From contig JAFEKR010000043.1 in the NCBI GenBank assembly GCA_019022495.1, forward strand, positions 1-64,000: a stretch of 64,000 nucleotides of DNA, read 5' to 3'. The translations under genes were made by a program, and so were the position numbers. Numbering within the stretch: the first letter of the stretch is position 1; every line of letters starts with the position of its first letter. This document shows positions 1 through 12,420 of this stretch, piece after piece. The notes under the pieces are model-generated. The model searched no databases and was not told the origin of the DNA. It saw only the letters and a program-made list of their open reading frames with translations. Source of the stretch: Epichloe hybrida (lineage: Eukaryota > Ascomycota > Sordariomycetes > Hypocreales > Clavicipitaceae).

Positions 1-90
1 TAACCCTAACCCTAACCCTAACCCTAACCCTAACCCTAACCCTAACCCTAACCCTAACCCTAACCCTAACCCTAACCCTAACCCTAACCC
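1..90. repeat. Telomere, (TAACCC)15
   Basis: Fifteen uninterrupted copies of TAACCC begin at the first base. The C-rich strand reads 5'->3' inward, as expected at a left chromosome end with a TTAGGG telomere. This makes base 1 a chromosome end or very near to it, and it places everything in the window in the subtelomere. Confidence 0.99.
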
Positions 91-2901
91 TTCTATGAAT
101 AAGTGTATAACGGATTCATAATCCTAATCCGCGGATTAGAATAAACTCTATTTCAGGACACTGCTTTAGGGCTTCGCTAGTAAATAAAATACTAAGGCGT
201 AGGGTTACTACATTTGAATATTATAAGGCATGTCCGTGGCTGAAGTTCGTAGTTATAAAGCTAGTGGAGATATAAGCTTTAACGAAAATAAAGATAACCC
301 TATTACATAATATACTAATAGAAGTTTAATTACCTTAACTTTACTTACAACCTCTTACGTATAATATTCTAACTTCTAATACCCTTACTAATACACTTAT
401 TTTTTATTATTAATTAGTTTATTCTAAGCTAATTAAAATGCTAGATCTCCGTTACGACATAATCTGTCTAACAATTCAATTCACAACTTGATTAGCGATC
501 CGACTGACGATCCAATTGACAATCCGACTTACGATTCAATTCACAGCTTGATTAGCGATCCGATTGACGATCGAATTAACAATCCGACTTACGATTGAAT
601 TTATAACTTGAGCAGTAATCCGACTGACAATTGAACTAGCGATCTGATTAATAATCCGACTAATGATTTAATTCACAACTTAAGTAGCAATCTAACTAAC
701 AATTAAACTGACAATCTTACTAATAATTTAATTCACAACTTTCCCTCTAGCTCTAGCCTTACCTTAGAGAGCTATTTAACCTAGGCTGCCTTTACTATAT
801 TTACATAGCTTGCGTTACTATGTTCTGCCTGTAGAGCATTAACATGCTCGCTAGTATTAATAGCATTAAAGTATCCTAGTGTATTATCGTTGCCCTCCTC
901 GTTGCCTTTAATAACTACCTATACCTCTTAACACCCTACTTACACCTAGTAACTAACTTATATCTCTTCTTACTATACTTACTAATCCCCTAGATTAGTG
1001 TCTTATACGCCCTCCTCTACTATAACTAGTACTAGGCTTGCGTCTTTGTTAGCGATATATACTACTACTTCTTAGGTATAGTCTTTACTATTATAGGTAT
1101 TCTTAGCTATTTCTCTAAAACCCTTAGCTTTCTTATGCCCTAAATCTTTAACTTCCTTTACTTATATAACTAAATCTTTAGGCTTATGCCTTACCCTTGC
1201 TATAGGCTCCCTAGGTTTAATGCCTACACTAGTCTTCTTAAACTCTCTATTACCTTATTATCTCTTAACTACTAGCCCTACCCCTTAGTTGCCTAGGTCT
1301 TGTATCTTTTAGTAAGACTATACCTCTTGTAAGTTATAATAGATAAAAGGGGCTATATCCTTAAGACTAGAAACTTTACTATTCTAAACCTATAGCTTAT
1401 TTAGTAAGGTCCCCTCTAAGAAGAGTGTCTAGCGTAGGAAAGCACCTTACTATAGTTATTTATTAGTCTTTTTAGCCTCTTTATAAGATATAAGCTAGCC
1501 TTATTAGTCTTTAAGGAGGATAACTAAGGGACCGTGGCTTAGTAAACGTATATAAAGAGAATAAAAAAGAGGAAAATTAGGGGTTTTTATTCTAACTTAC
1601 ATACTATCTTAGGAGCACTTACTTTAACATAAAACAGAGCTAGTTAACTAGTGATTTAACTAGCGATTTATATCTAATGCGAAACTATGCCTTATATATT
1701 ATATTTAGTGTCTTCTAGCTATGGTTATAATCCGCGGATTAGAATAACAGGGAACCCTATAATCTTAACCTATTTATAACCTACTACTAATCTGCGAATT
1801 AGAGGGGGCCTAAAAAGCTAAACTTTATTCTACTCTACGGTTTAGAATAATATAAAGCTCTATAGCATTAGACTAGCTATAACCTTATCCTAATCCATAG
1901 ATTATAAGGTGGTCTCTCTAACTAGACTTTAAGCTAATCCGCGAATTAGGATAATAAATTTACTATACATCTATTCACAGAACAAAGATATTATTAGCGC
2001 CTTATCTGGTGGCTTAATAAAGGAGGTAGCCTAGTTACTTTATTTTCTAATCCGTGAAACATATGTCTAAGTATTGTTATGTAGTAATTATACCCTTACT
2101 TTTATGCCTATTTACATCTATTCCCTTAACTGCCTACTACCTAAACTCCCCTATCTGTGGTGACCTTAACTATTTAGTCCTTAAAAATCTAGCTTTAGCT
2201 ATATTTTGCCTCTCTTTACTCTTATCTATTACCCTCTTTGTTATATTCTATGCCCTTATTTTCAATCTTTACCTTCCCTTATAGTTCCTATATCTCTCTA
2301 AGCTATAACTTTAAAACCTAGGCATTAAAGCGCTTATTAATCTTTGCAAGTAAATGCTACCTTTCCTTATTAGCGTACTTGTTAACTATACCTACTTTAT
2401 TAATAAGACCCTCTAAGATTTTCGCTCTTAGGGTAGGTAGGTCTAGTAGGACTATGTTATACTACTCCTAGAGCGGAATGCTTAGTATAAGCTTGACGGA
2501 CATATGTATAAACACCTGTGATATATTACTATTCTAGAATTCCTAGTTCTCTTCGTTATCTTCTCCTACGGAATATAGAAGCTTAGTAACACATGATATT
2601 GCGTAGCTAAGTTGCTAAGTTAAATTAATGTTTGGCGAGAGTTCTTTTAGGGAGTACTCTTGTAGGATAACCTAACTATGTGATTAAATAGATAATTATA
2701 GTAGAGGCGCGCTAGCTTAAAGAGTAGTACCTCCTTTACTAACCTAGTTATTCACTTTAGTGTGTTCGCGGAAACGGAGAGCTATAATACCTACTTTACT
2801 AGCATAGTTTCCTCCTAGTAATCGTAATACAAGTTAATAACCTTTATTGTATGCTAGTTTATGTTCTTCTCCTGCCTTAATTAAATTACTCTGCTACTAG
2901 C
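91..2901. other. RIP-decayed subtelomere without recognisable gene
   Basis: AT-rich sequence with very few CpA/TpG and many TpA dinucleotides. It carries the nested tandem repeat at 471-740 and several copies of the CTAATCCGCGGATTAG palindrome. Short open frames here are made of A/T-rich codons, have stops in every neighbouring frame and show no family I know. No gene is called. Confidence 0.7.
471..740. repeat. Nested tandem repeat: 12-bp unit in 60-bp copies
   Basis: Copies start at about 471, 531, 591, 663 and 723. The spacing is 60, 60, 72 and 60 bp. Each 60-bp copy splits into five related 12-mers (for example ATTAGCGATCCG, ACTGACGATCCA, ATTGACAATCCG), and the 591 copy has one extra 12-mer, giving 72 bp. 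Read forward, the 12-mer gives four-residue repeats with Asp and Pro at fixed places (like ISDP/TDDP/IDNP), but this frame is cut by a stop near 588. Confidence 0.85.
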
Positions 2902-4860
2902 TTACTCTAGCAAATGCTTATTTATGTAAAAATTAATAAAGATTAATATGCTATAAACCTTCTGTAGGTTTATACTTACACTTATAATTAATATATTAGC
3001 AATAAACACGCTTAGCGCGCTATCTTTACTTAAAAACTTAGAAAGCACTAATTCCCTTTTAGTTACCTTATTTATACTACGCACTATATAAGTCTTAATA
3101 CTAGTAAGCCTAACTAAAGAACATATATACTTGTTAAAGTAATATTAGATCTAGGCCCCCTTCTAATCCGCGGATTAGAAGGCTAATAGCTAATTGGCTA
3201 CTGCTAGTATTAGATGTACTTATATTTGGATTACTAGTAGGTTAATAAATATTATAACCTTTTTCTAGTCCTTGTACATATATTAGTAAAGGAGCTGTAA
3301 TATGTGTGCGGCAATGGGGCTCCTATGAATTAGGTAATGTAGCTATGCTATTAATAAGTCTAGAACTAGGTTAGTAGGCTTACGGTTAGTCTAGGCGTAA
3401 AAGAAGCTAAGTCCGCTAAAGAGATTGTTTTTGATTATCTCCTTAACGTGATTAGTGCTAAATATTAGCTTTATAGCTAACTCCTTTAGGCGCTTCTAGA
3501 GCTCGGATTCTATCTCTAACACCTTAGCCCTAGCGGTTGCCCTTATTAACTTAATAAGCTAGTCTATGTCTTTTGTGTTAATCTTAAGCGATCTTGTAAG
3601 GTCTAACTATAGGATTTATATAAAACAGGCGTTATATGTAACTATTTGCCCTCCCTAGAGTAAGGCGTAGTTATACTAAGGCGCCTTTTCCTTTTCTATA
3701 AATTAGCTCCCTAATATAGCTAACGGGGTAATAACTATCTTATTTAGCGTTTTAGATAGAGTCACGAATAATGATAAGGCTATGTCCTTGCTATAAAGAT
3801 ATACTAATAAATAGTTAGTGTGAGTGTGTATTACCTTATAATATATCTTATTTACGTTAGGTAAGCTTATTCCTAGAAAGGAAATGGACCTGTCTAGCAT
3901 CTTAATTGTGTACCTTACCCCCCTTAAGACATAAAATTTGTTAAGAATCCGCGAGGTAATTATGTTGCTAAAGGTGTAGCGCTATTAGGTATATTTCCTA
4001 ACTGCTAACAAAAGTTATAGGCATACCTCCTAGATTTAGACCCCCTTCTTATAGTAAGATAATAGCTTTATCTTAATATTTATATTAAGCAGAAAACTTT
4101 CGTGGAGAATGCTATGTATTTTGTTCTGTTGTCTGCGGTGAGTCCCTGTAAGGTTAGCTACGTCACCTACTTTATCTAACATAAGACCCTTGTTGTTAGC
4201 GGATGCGGCTATGGGGTTGTAGTTATCTCTCCACAGTTTGATTATCTTAACACATAAATTTATCTTTAGTTATTTAGCGAGTTTTAGCCTATTAATGCCT
4301 GTGTTATCCTAGATAAAGGCACTAATACTAACTATATTATGATTTGTGGAGAGAACTAGCGTGCCCGTAATATAAATGCCTACTTCCTAATTAATCATGC
4401 TTACTATCTGGTTATATATAGATAAAGTATTTCTTATAATATACGCCTTATTATAGAGTAAAAATTGGAATTCATGCGTTACGTAATTTAGCTATAACCA
4501 CTAATACTCCTTTAAATTCCCATTAGGAATTATACTAGATATTATGCTTACCTTAGTAACCTCTAACTTCTTGATTTTAATTATGCTATACTACGTTATG
4601 GAATCCTACTTAGCCCTTAACTCTTTCTTTATTAAACCTATAGCTACGCTAGTATTTGCTTTTCTTTTTTTTAGCTATAAGCTAGGTATAGTTAGAACCC
4701 TTTGCAAGCGTTTGTCACCTATAGCTATATTTTTATTATCTTTATTCTTATTTGCAAACATAAATCAAAACTTAGTTATTTGTACCTTACGTGTTTGCTA
4801 GGTATTATACAAAGTAATAATAAGGTAGCGCCTAGACTAGAGACAAAACTGTTAGCTAGG
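2902..4860 (-). pseudogene. RIP-decayed coding sequence, family not recognised
   Basis: One minus-strand frame runs from about 4860 to 2902 with no frameshift that I can see. It is broken only by TAG/TAA/TGA at places that read naturally as Gln, Trp or Arg. Between stops the residue composition is protein-like, with mixed charged and hydrophobic segments, for example ILDRSISFLGISLPN at about 3900-3850 and AANNKGLMLDKVGDVANLTG at about 4200-4140. This is what C-to-T mutation at CpA/TpG does to a real gene. It may belong to the same original gene as 5221-6600, which lies upstream in another frame. I see no catalytic motif. A telomere-linked gene is plausible from position alone. Confidence 0.55.
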
Positions 4861-5220
4861 CCTTCTCCTAATTCGTGGATTAGTATTAGGGTGAATTCCA
4901 CCTATATTAGCGTTATCTTACTTAGATGCTAATCTCTTCATTAAATAGTTAAAACCTTTCTAATTTAGGTAGGTTGCTCTAACCTTTGGTATCTTTTCTA
5001 CGTCGCTATAATATATATTAATCTTAAGATAAGGGTTATTACCTATAGCCTTACAGGCTGTCTATATAATAATAGTAACTAAGTAAAGTATTAGACTTAG
5101 CTTAAACTTTCGTAGCTTACCTTCCCCTGTTTCCTTAACACTACGATTTTACCTAATGTTTTCTTACACTTTTATCTTAATAAGAGCTAGCATAATTTTC
5201 ATCTTACTAAGGCCTATATA

Positions 5221-6600
5221 TAAATTTAGACTAAAACTCACGCCTTTGTTAATAAATTCATGTAATTAATAGATATCCGCTACCTAGTGTAGTAGCAGTA
5301 TCTAGGGCCTCCTACTAGGGTAGAGATTAAAATCTTTAGACATCCCGTGCGCCTAAGTAATCGCCTTAAAATCTACCTTTTAAGGTAGCTAGTACGTATT
5401 AATTATTACATCCACTAGAAAGTTAGTGTAGTACGTTACCTCTAGCCTAGCAATATCCTTATCAACTGATTTCTCCAGAGCATATATGTAATATAGTATT
5501 TCCCTTAAGTTAGTTATGTACTTATTAAGGTAAGCTTTTAGGAGCACCTTAGTAAAAGATTCCTACTCCCGCTATATTTATGTGTTAGTAATATCTAAAC
5601 CCCTGTGCGGGTTTAGGTATAAATTATTGCATAGTTTTAGGATTACTTCTTACCTAACCTAGCTAGAACCCCCTAAAGGCAAAGGGGCGTTTTTGGTTAC
5701 TTATCTTCTAGATGCGTTTATCTATTAAGCTTAATGACGCTAAAGCGACCTATATAGTGATTTCTACGTTAGAGTTAGCAATATTATTAGTGCTATCCTT
5801 AAGCTAGTCTTTGATGTCTTATTCTTTATTTCTCTAAGCTGCCTAAGTTACTTCTAAAAGTTAAGCGAATTATATTAACCTTAACATTACGTTATGTGTA
5901 AATACCTTATCTTTTATGGTAGTAGGCGTGTTGTTTTTTACTATTAGGTTAGGATTATAGTATCCCTGCTACTTTAATAAGGCTGCTTGCTTTACGAGAT
6001 TAATCCTGCCTTACTAGGTAGCCTTGCTTTGCTAGAATATATTGTAGTAAAGGAGCATGATAGCCCTACTAAGATCTTTGTATAAATACTACCTTATAGT
6101 AGGATCCTATTTGTAGACTAGTATACTATTAACTTTTGGAATAGGGGTAGGGTATTACCTAGTATAACCCTTAAGACTAAATTTCTATCTGTTCTTTACC
6201 TATTTCTAAACATTAACTAGCGTAAACATTAGTAGCTATAACGCCTAGACTACAATTATTATTTTAGCATTTAATTATGCTAGACCCTCCTAACTATCTA
6301 TGATAAGCTTATTAGTAATGGGGATAAACACTAGCTATTTAAGAAAGTTAGCGACGTTATTAAGTAATCCTAACTACTTTAGATTCGCTGTAATAATTTA
6401 GATAATCTTATAGGGGTATGTAAGGTTATACTTAATGGTTTTTCCCTTATATAGTAGTTAGTTTACGGAGCTATATGCTAGTTTAATTGTTCTTTTAAAG
6501 GTATCTAGGTAGTCATTTTTAGCTCCCTAAGCTTGCTGACCTATGGAGGTACTCTTTAGTATTATTTTAATACTAAAACCGTTTATAGCTATGTAAAAGA
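5221..6600 (-). pseudogene. RIP-decayed coding sequence, family not recognised
   Basis: A minus-strand frame, shifted relative to 2902-4860, reads coherently from about 6600 down to 5221 with stops mainly at Gln/Trp-type positions. Protein-like pieces include VIATNVYAS and CLEIGKEQIEI near 6230-6190, and HAPLLQYILAKQGYLVRQD near 6057-6001. The shift between the two blocks, near 4870-5100, may be an intron or an indel, and a palindrome copy sits there at 4868. No domain is recognised. Confidence 0.45.
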
Positions 6601-8652
6601 ATAGGCTAGCTATTTTAGTTACTACAACTAAGGTTAGTAGATAACGTCGCTAGCGGCTGGCCTAGGTCTGTTCCTAATCCGCGGATTGGGATAGAGAATA
6701 TATCTATAACCTGTAGATGGAGAGCCTCTCTGCTGCTAATCCACGAATTGGAAGGAGGTTTAATTAAACTCACTAACTTCGTCTAGATACGCGCACATAT
6801 TTACAAATGTCGCAAACTGGTTATAAACTATCGTTTTCATTGCCCTAAAACTCTTAGCTTATATGATTTTGTTAATTAGATATACTCTGTTAGGATATCT
6901 AGATGCCTGCTAGTTAAGCTAGCGTTTCGCCTGCTAATTACGGTTAGTTAGTACTCCCTTTGAAACCTTATGTTTTATATATTACAAGGCGTCTGTGAAC
7001 TTGAATTTTTCTATATGCCGCTTCCTTATATTCTTAGTAGCTATAGTATTTAACTTTATCTTGCTAAGAGGGAGCTAGTTCTCTTTGTTTATTAAACCCT
7101 CTCTAACATCCTCTGCCTCTAATAGAAGCTGTTTAATATATTTAATAGGCCTTGCTATTAATAGTCCCTTGTCTTTAGAGTGTAATAGTAATTAGCTTAG
7201 GTTAAGAGTTAGGGACAGGGGGGGCGAGGATAGGGGGGGCGAGGTCCTACTAGTTTCCGCTAGTTGCTCTTAGATTTCTAGTTTTATATTAGTTTCCTAT
7301 AATAAGTAATGATTAGTAGGGGGCGAATAAAACTAATGCTTTTTAGTATTCTAAGTTTAATACGTAGTTAGCATTTTAGGATTCGTTTTAGTATTATAGC
7401 GTTAAGCTATTATAGCGCTAATATAAGAGTAAGAGAAATATAGGGCTAGCCGGTTCCTAATCCGCGGATTAGTAGGGTAGGTAGGGTAGCTTTTACTAGG
7501 GGGTTACTTAGCTAGAGGGGGAGCGATATAGGGCGAGTGGAGTCCTAATCTACGAATCAGGTGGTAGGTTAGTTCTAATACTATCAATATTAGGGATTAG
7601 ATAGATTGTAATACTACCAAAACTGTTAATGTTAAAAGGGTGTTCTTAGACCTAGTTCTAATCCGCGGATTAAGGGAATTGTATAAGAGACTATATAAAA
7701 AGGAAGAAATTATATAGGAAGGAAGGTATAGCCTAGAGGGCTAGGTAGAAAAAAAATTTAATATAGTTAGGTTTAGGATAATATTAATACGGGACCCAGA
7801 GTAGGTAGGTCTAGTAGAACGTTATTGCAGTGCACGAACTATACTTAGGATCTGCGGACTAGAAAGGGGCCCACAGCTATAGCCTAGGAGTCCGTTAGTC
7901 GTTTGCTTAGTAATTAAAGAATATAGTGTATTATAGAAAAATCCGTAATATAATTATATTTTGTGCGGGTTCTGCAAGAAGCATACACTTAATCTAGGGG
8001 CGTGGAGATTTATATAACATACAGGTGACCTATGTGGGATCTAGTGGTACGTAACCTACCTAATTAGCCACGTGGCAGTGGATTCATAGGTTACGCACAA
8101 TATTGCGCGCATTAAGTCGTTAGGGGACTGTTCGGATACGTTTGTATATATAGTTAGCTCTTGCTTTTCTTTTAGGTAATACCTATATCTTTATAAACAG
8201 CACCATAGGGTTGTTTTTCCTTTCCTATTCCCCTAATCATAGTTAATATAGTTTATTTGCATTATCCGGACCTATACTAATTTCCTATACTATAATAGGA
8301 TGTATATGCTGTAAGGTATAGTTATTTAGTCTAAGCTACAGAGGGTTCTAGTAATTCCAAAGCAGTAGTGATAGTAACTCTAGTAGAAATTCTTCGGAAT
8401 TACTAGGACCTTACTATAGAACGGGTTTTAGCCTAGCTATACTTGCTAATCCGTGGATTAGCACTAGGCTCCGCTTGCGCTTAATAGTCAGAATCTCTAC
8501 TCCGTATGTAGGTTGTATTATTATCAAAAGAATAGCTTATGTAATAACGTATTAATTAAGCGGGTATTAGGGGTGGGGCAACTATAGCCATAGTAAATAG
8601 TAATTAACTATTATTATTACTTAAATCTTTATCTGTACAACTACCGCGCGTT
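6601..8652. other. Decayed subtelomeric spacer
   Basis: AT-rich with patches of normal composition. It contains six copies of the palindrome family and the G-rich pair at 7211-7246. A less mutated patch with normal CpA/TpG lies around 7980-8110. I see no coding frame. Confidence 0.6.
7211..7246 (+). repeat. G-rich direct repeat, G-quadruplex-like
   Basis: Two copies of AGGGGGGGCGAGG-like sequence lie side by side after a GGGACA lead. Together they give at least four G-runs of three or more within 36 bases, which fits the usual intramolecular quadruplex pattern. It stands out in an AT-rich setting. Confidence 0.5.
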
Positions 8653-11600
8653 AGCGTTAAATTCATTAATAGCAATATATAATTAAGTACATATTATAGT
8701 ACAGTCTCTAGGTTAAAGGCACACACGAACATCTGCATCTGCTTTTGTGGATCTACTACTAGCGCTATCTTATACTCCGTTCCCCTTGATACTTTAGATA
8801 AGTTATGCATTTACGTGCTAGAAATCCTAGGAGCTATTATTACTATCTAGAATCTTAGTTTTACTAGCGTGGTCTCTATCCTTATATCTATTTAGATCCT
8901 CCTAGTCTTCCCTTAATTCTTCCTATGGTAGCGTTCTCTAATTTAAGAAGTTTATTATATCTTTATATTTGCTATAGCTATTTATCTGCTTCTATTAGTA
9001 AGCGTCTTATTTTAATTTAGCTACGCTAAGCTACCTAGGTTAATACTATACGGGATTAAAACAGGGGGGAGTATAGTCCGTATTTTTGCGTGCTTCTAGG
9101 GCGTTATAAACGCCTAGGCTCCTGTAAATGCTAATAAGCTATAAAAAGTCCGCTCTTTAATAGGTTAAGAAGCTATCTAGCCCTTACTAAAGGTTGCAAT
9201 AGCTAAGATAGTCTATAGCGTTCGTGATATGCTCCTGTATTGTGATGATAAGTTCCTAAAAAGGTAGGAATATAGCTAGCTAGCTATTCTTAACGTTGCT
9301 ATTACGGAGCATAGTCTACCCCTATACCTTAACTATAGTGTTAAAATAGCTAACATTCCCTAGGCCTTATTACTTACTAGAAGAGGTGTCTGCTCTATAA
9401 TCTAGGCCATGTAATATAAATCCGGATTTGTTAGGATTGATTAATGTTAGGTTAATGCTATTAAGGTGTTATATATTAATAAGCATATAGTACACTCTTA
9501 TTAGATAGCAAAGCAAGGCTTAGCTAAAATCTAGTAGGTTAAGGATACTATTATTCTAATCCTATTCCTATAGCTTTATTAATATAACCTACTACTACTA
9601 TTATAATTGCTAGAGCGTTAGGAAATAGTTATAGTTTTTAAAGCATAGCTATATTTAGTCCCTTAGTGAGGCATTGTGGATGCCACTAGGGGCATAGACT
9701 AGTAGTGCCTAGAACTAGATAAGGAAGAAGGATAGGACCTTAGTATTAGTAATATGTAAGGTAGCGCGGGGCAGGGTGCACGGGTTGTTATATATAGGAG
9801 GGCTAGGTATTGCGTGGATAGTTCTAACCTCCTTTGAATTATTAGAGTTAAACATAACTAGGATATAGTTGCTAATTGTTTTGCGGAATATGTTTTTAAA
9901 CTTAATAGATTGCTCTCTGTAGTAATAGTTATATGTATCACGTAGTGTCTTAAAGAGCTTGTAGAAGGTGTTCTATTACTATGTCTTGAGTTTTAGATTA
10001 TTGAATATTATGTGGTATATAAGCAAGGACTACTAATTTGCTATATCTCTTATAGTAAATAAGGGCCCTAGTGTGTCTTTCTCTTGCTTAGGTAGTTACC
10101 TTAGGAATAGGCCCTAGAGGCTAATCTTTACCTTATGAACTTATACCTATGTAGTAGGGTCTGTTCTCTAGGTAAATTCCTCTTGTTTACACCCTAGGCT
10201 AGTAATAATAGATTTAAGTACGGAATTAGGGCTAGCGAATACTATTGCGGGCTATTGCTTAAAGTAAATTAAGCATGCCTTATGATAGACTACTACTAAG
10301 TCTACTAGCAGAAGCACTATTAGCGTTGCCTTATCTTAGAACTACTTAAGAAGAATTATTAGGCTAGGAGGGCCTATCCTTATATACTTAAGAAAGGATA
10401 TATTCTTTGCTAGCATCCCTAGGTCTACACTATTATAGAATAATGTAAGTATCTTAATCTTAGTGTGCTATTAGGATATCTCTAGAGGTATTTTATCCTT
10501 AAAGGACTTAAATATTACCTCCTAGTACTACTATAGCTTCTCTAGTAAATAAAGCAAGTATACCTAGGCTACCTCGTGGATAATAAGGCCTATTACATGG
10601 TTTTCCAGAGAGATAGCTGTCTTCTATAGCTGCTTGCGTTAGGCGTAATTAGGCATAGCGCTAGAGCTAAGCTCCCTAAACTCCTTACGCGTAATAGTAG
10701 CAGTCTATATAAGATACTACATAAGGTAGCTACTACGCACTAATCCTATGGTAAAGCCCTAGATATTAGTCTAGGAGAGCTACTAGTTAATCTTTAGGTT
10801 ATAAGGGATAAAGTAAGTTATAAGTACCTTAAAGGTAAGGTGCTTATATATCTAGTCTATCTACTAGTTGTTAAGCTAGACCTAGCTATCGCGATATAGT
10901 CTAGCTAGCAATCCAAGTCCGTGGCGGGTTATAGTCCTAATTCTAGCCCTCCTCTTGTTGCCGTAGATAGGCACCTCCTATGCCGCTTGCCATATCTAGT
11001 GGTTATAAAACAGGTTAGTCTTGCTTATTAGTCTAAGCTATAGTAGCTACATGAATAGCAGTGCCGTGTAATACTATATAATATAATAGCCTATATTGCT
11101 AGCCTTAGGGGAGGGCACGGCGCCTAACTAGAAGATGTTATTAAGTGTAGAGATAAAGCAGCTTGTGTTTATAAAGATAAAGGCATTAATACCCTATGTT
11201 AGAATAACCTAGTATAGGTAGTGCTAGGGCTAACCGCTATTATTACCCTTGGTAGTTACGTGTGCGCGTTAGTTAATTCTACTACTAAGGGCGGTCTTAG
11301 CCTAGCCTAACCCTATAGCTTTATTATTATAAGCGCTACTACAGGTAAAGAAGCCGCCCTAGCTATAGAGAATAGTAATAATATTAAGGTAAAAGGTAAT
11401 CTCCTTCCTTATAGCATAGCCCTATGTATTAACCTTCTTATTATAAAGTATCTAGATGTAGTAGTAGTTAGTGGCCTAGGCTATCTAAGCTTAGCGCACG
11501 ATAGCATACCCTATATAGTTGTGCTTCCCTAGTTATAGCCCTTAGTGTATATTCTTCTAACTATATCTTTAGGCAGGGCAAGCGTAGCTAGCTTTATATT

Positions 11601-12420
11601 AGCGTAAAGCTAGTAGTTACTAAACATGCTACTAAAAAGCTCCTTATAGTAATAGTAGCCCTTAGCCTAAACTACGCCTGTTTAGCAGTTAAAGGGGTGC
11701 CCTAGGTGCTTGTGATAGACAGCCAAGCTATAGGACTTACTTATATATATCATAGCGTCACGGAGGCCATATAACCAATAAGTGCTCTAAACAAGCCTCA
11801 TATTAGGGGAGATGCCATATATAGTTCTATAGTACTAATCTATATATAGCCTCTTCTAGAGGAGGGTTACGCCATCGCTAATATTATTATTATTAGTATT
11901 AGCATTTATATTATTCTCTCTATTACTATACCTACTATTATCTTCCTAAGCGCCAGGCTAGGCATTAGAAAAGCGCCTTACGCTTATAGCTAAGTCACAG
12001 AAACTAATGTTAACCTAAGTAAACTAGATATTAACATAGTGCATATCTAGAGATTCAAGGACAGACACGCTAAAGCTCTCTAGCAACTCCTCTACTATCT
12101 CCCCTATAAGGATATTCTTAGTGTTATACGCCTAGAATAAGAGCTTTAGGTCCTTGAAATAATAGACAGCCTAGCCTATTAATATAATAACCTTAAGGGC
12201 ATTACAGCGCCTTTATACGTCTTGCTATACATAGCTAAGGTGCTTTGCTAGTACTGTAAAGCGTAGGTATAGCTAGCTAGGCGCCTTACCCCTCTTAGTT
12301 ACGGGTATATTAGCTAAACCATTATATACTAAACCATATTACTCCTAGTTTAATTAGGACTTAGCCTTAGCTATAGCAAAGGAGAGGGGTATTTTCTAAG
12401 TTTAGCACTACAAAATATAC
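8653..12420 (-). pseudogene. RIP-decayed large protein gene, possible zinc-finger (OrsD-like) N-terminus
   Basis: A single minus-strand frame (codon starts at positions divisible by 3) can be followed from about 12420 to 8653, roughly 1250 codons, without an evident frameshift. In-frame TAG and TAA fall where Gln or Trp would fit, often in runs. Conserved-looking stretches include ALLVYAPSGIHNASLRD near 9700, KDTLGPLFTIRDIANW near 10090-10050 and FYNSVDLGMLAKNISFLKYI near 10440-10380. The upstream end has spaced Cys/His near 12360-12130 that resemble decayed C2H2-type fingers, such as those of the fungal OrsD-type domain often joined to telomere-linked RecQ-like helicases. I found no helicase motif, so that link is only a suggestion. 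The gene is dead. Confidence 0.55.

Larger units (their letters stand above)
124..8461. repeat. Dispersed palindrome family CTAATCCGCGGATTAG
   Basis: A perfect 14-16 bp palindrome recurs through the subtelomere. The core TAATCCGCGGATTA is exact at 124-139, 1727-1742, 3163-3178, 7457-7472 and 7658-7673. One-mismatch or RIP-like variants lie at 1787-1802, 1890-1905, 1934-1949, 4868-4883, 6674-6689, 6736-6751, 7545-7560 and 8446-8461. A shortened form is at 2047-2060. Flanking sequence differs between copies, so this is not simply a longer repeat. The function is unknown. It could be a protein-binding site, a cruciform-forming site, or the terminus of a decayed small element. Confidence 0.85.

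Noticed and set aside
2054..2284. 76-codon hydrophobic plus-strand frame
   Set aside because: Starts at a non-ATG codon, A/T-rich codons only, in RIP-scarred DNA. Hydrophobicity follows from T-rich sequence. No family resemblance.
4544..4932. Two overlapping plus-strand hydrophobic frames
   Set aside because: They lie antisense to the coherent minus-strand decayed coding sequence. T-rich antisense gives artificial membrane-like peptides.
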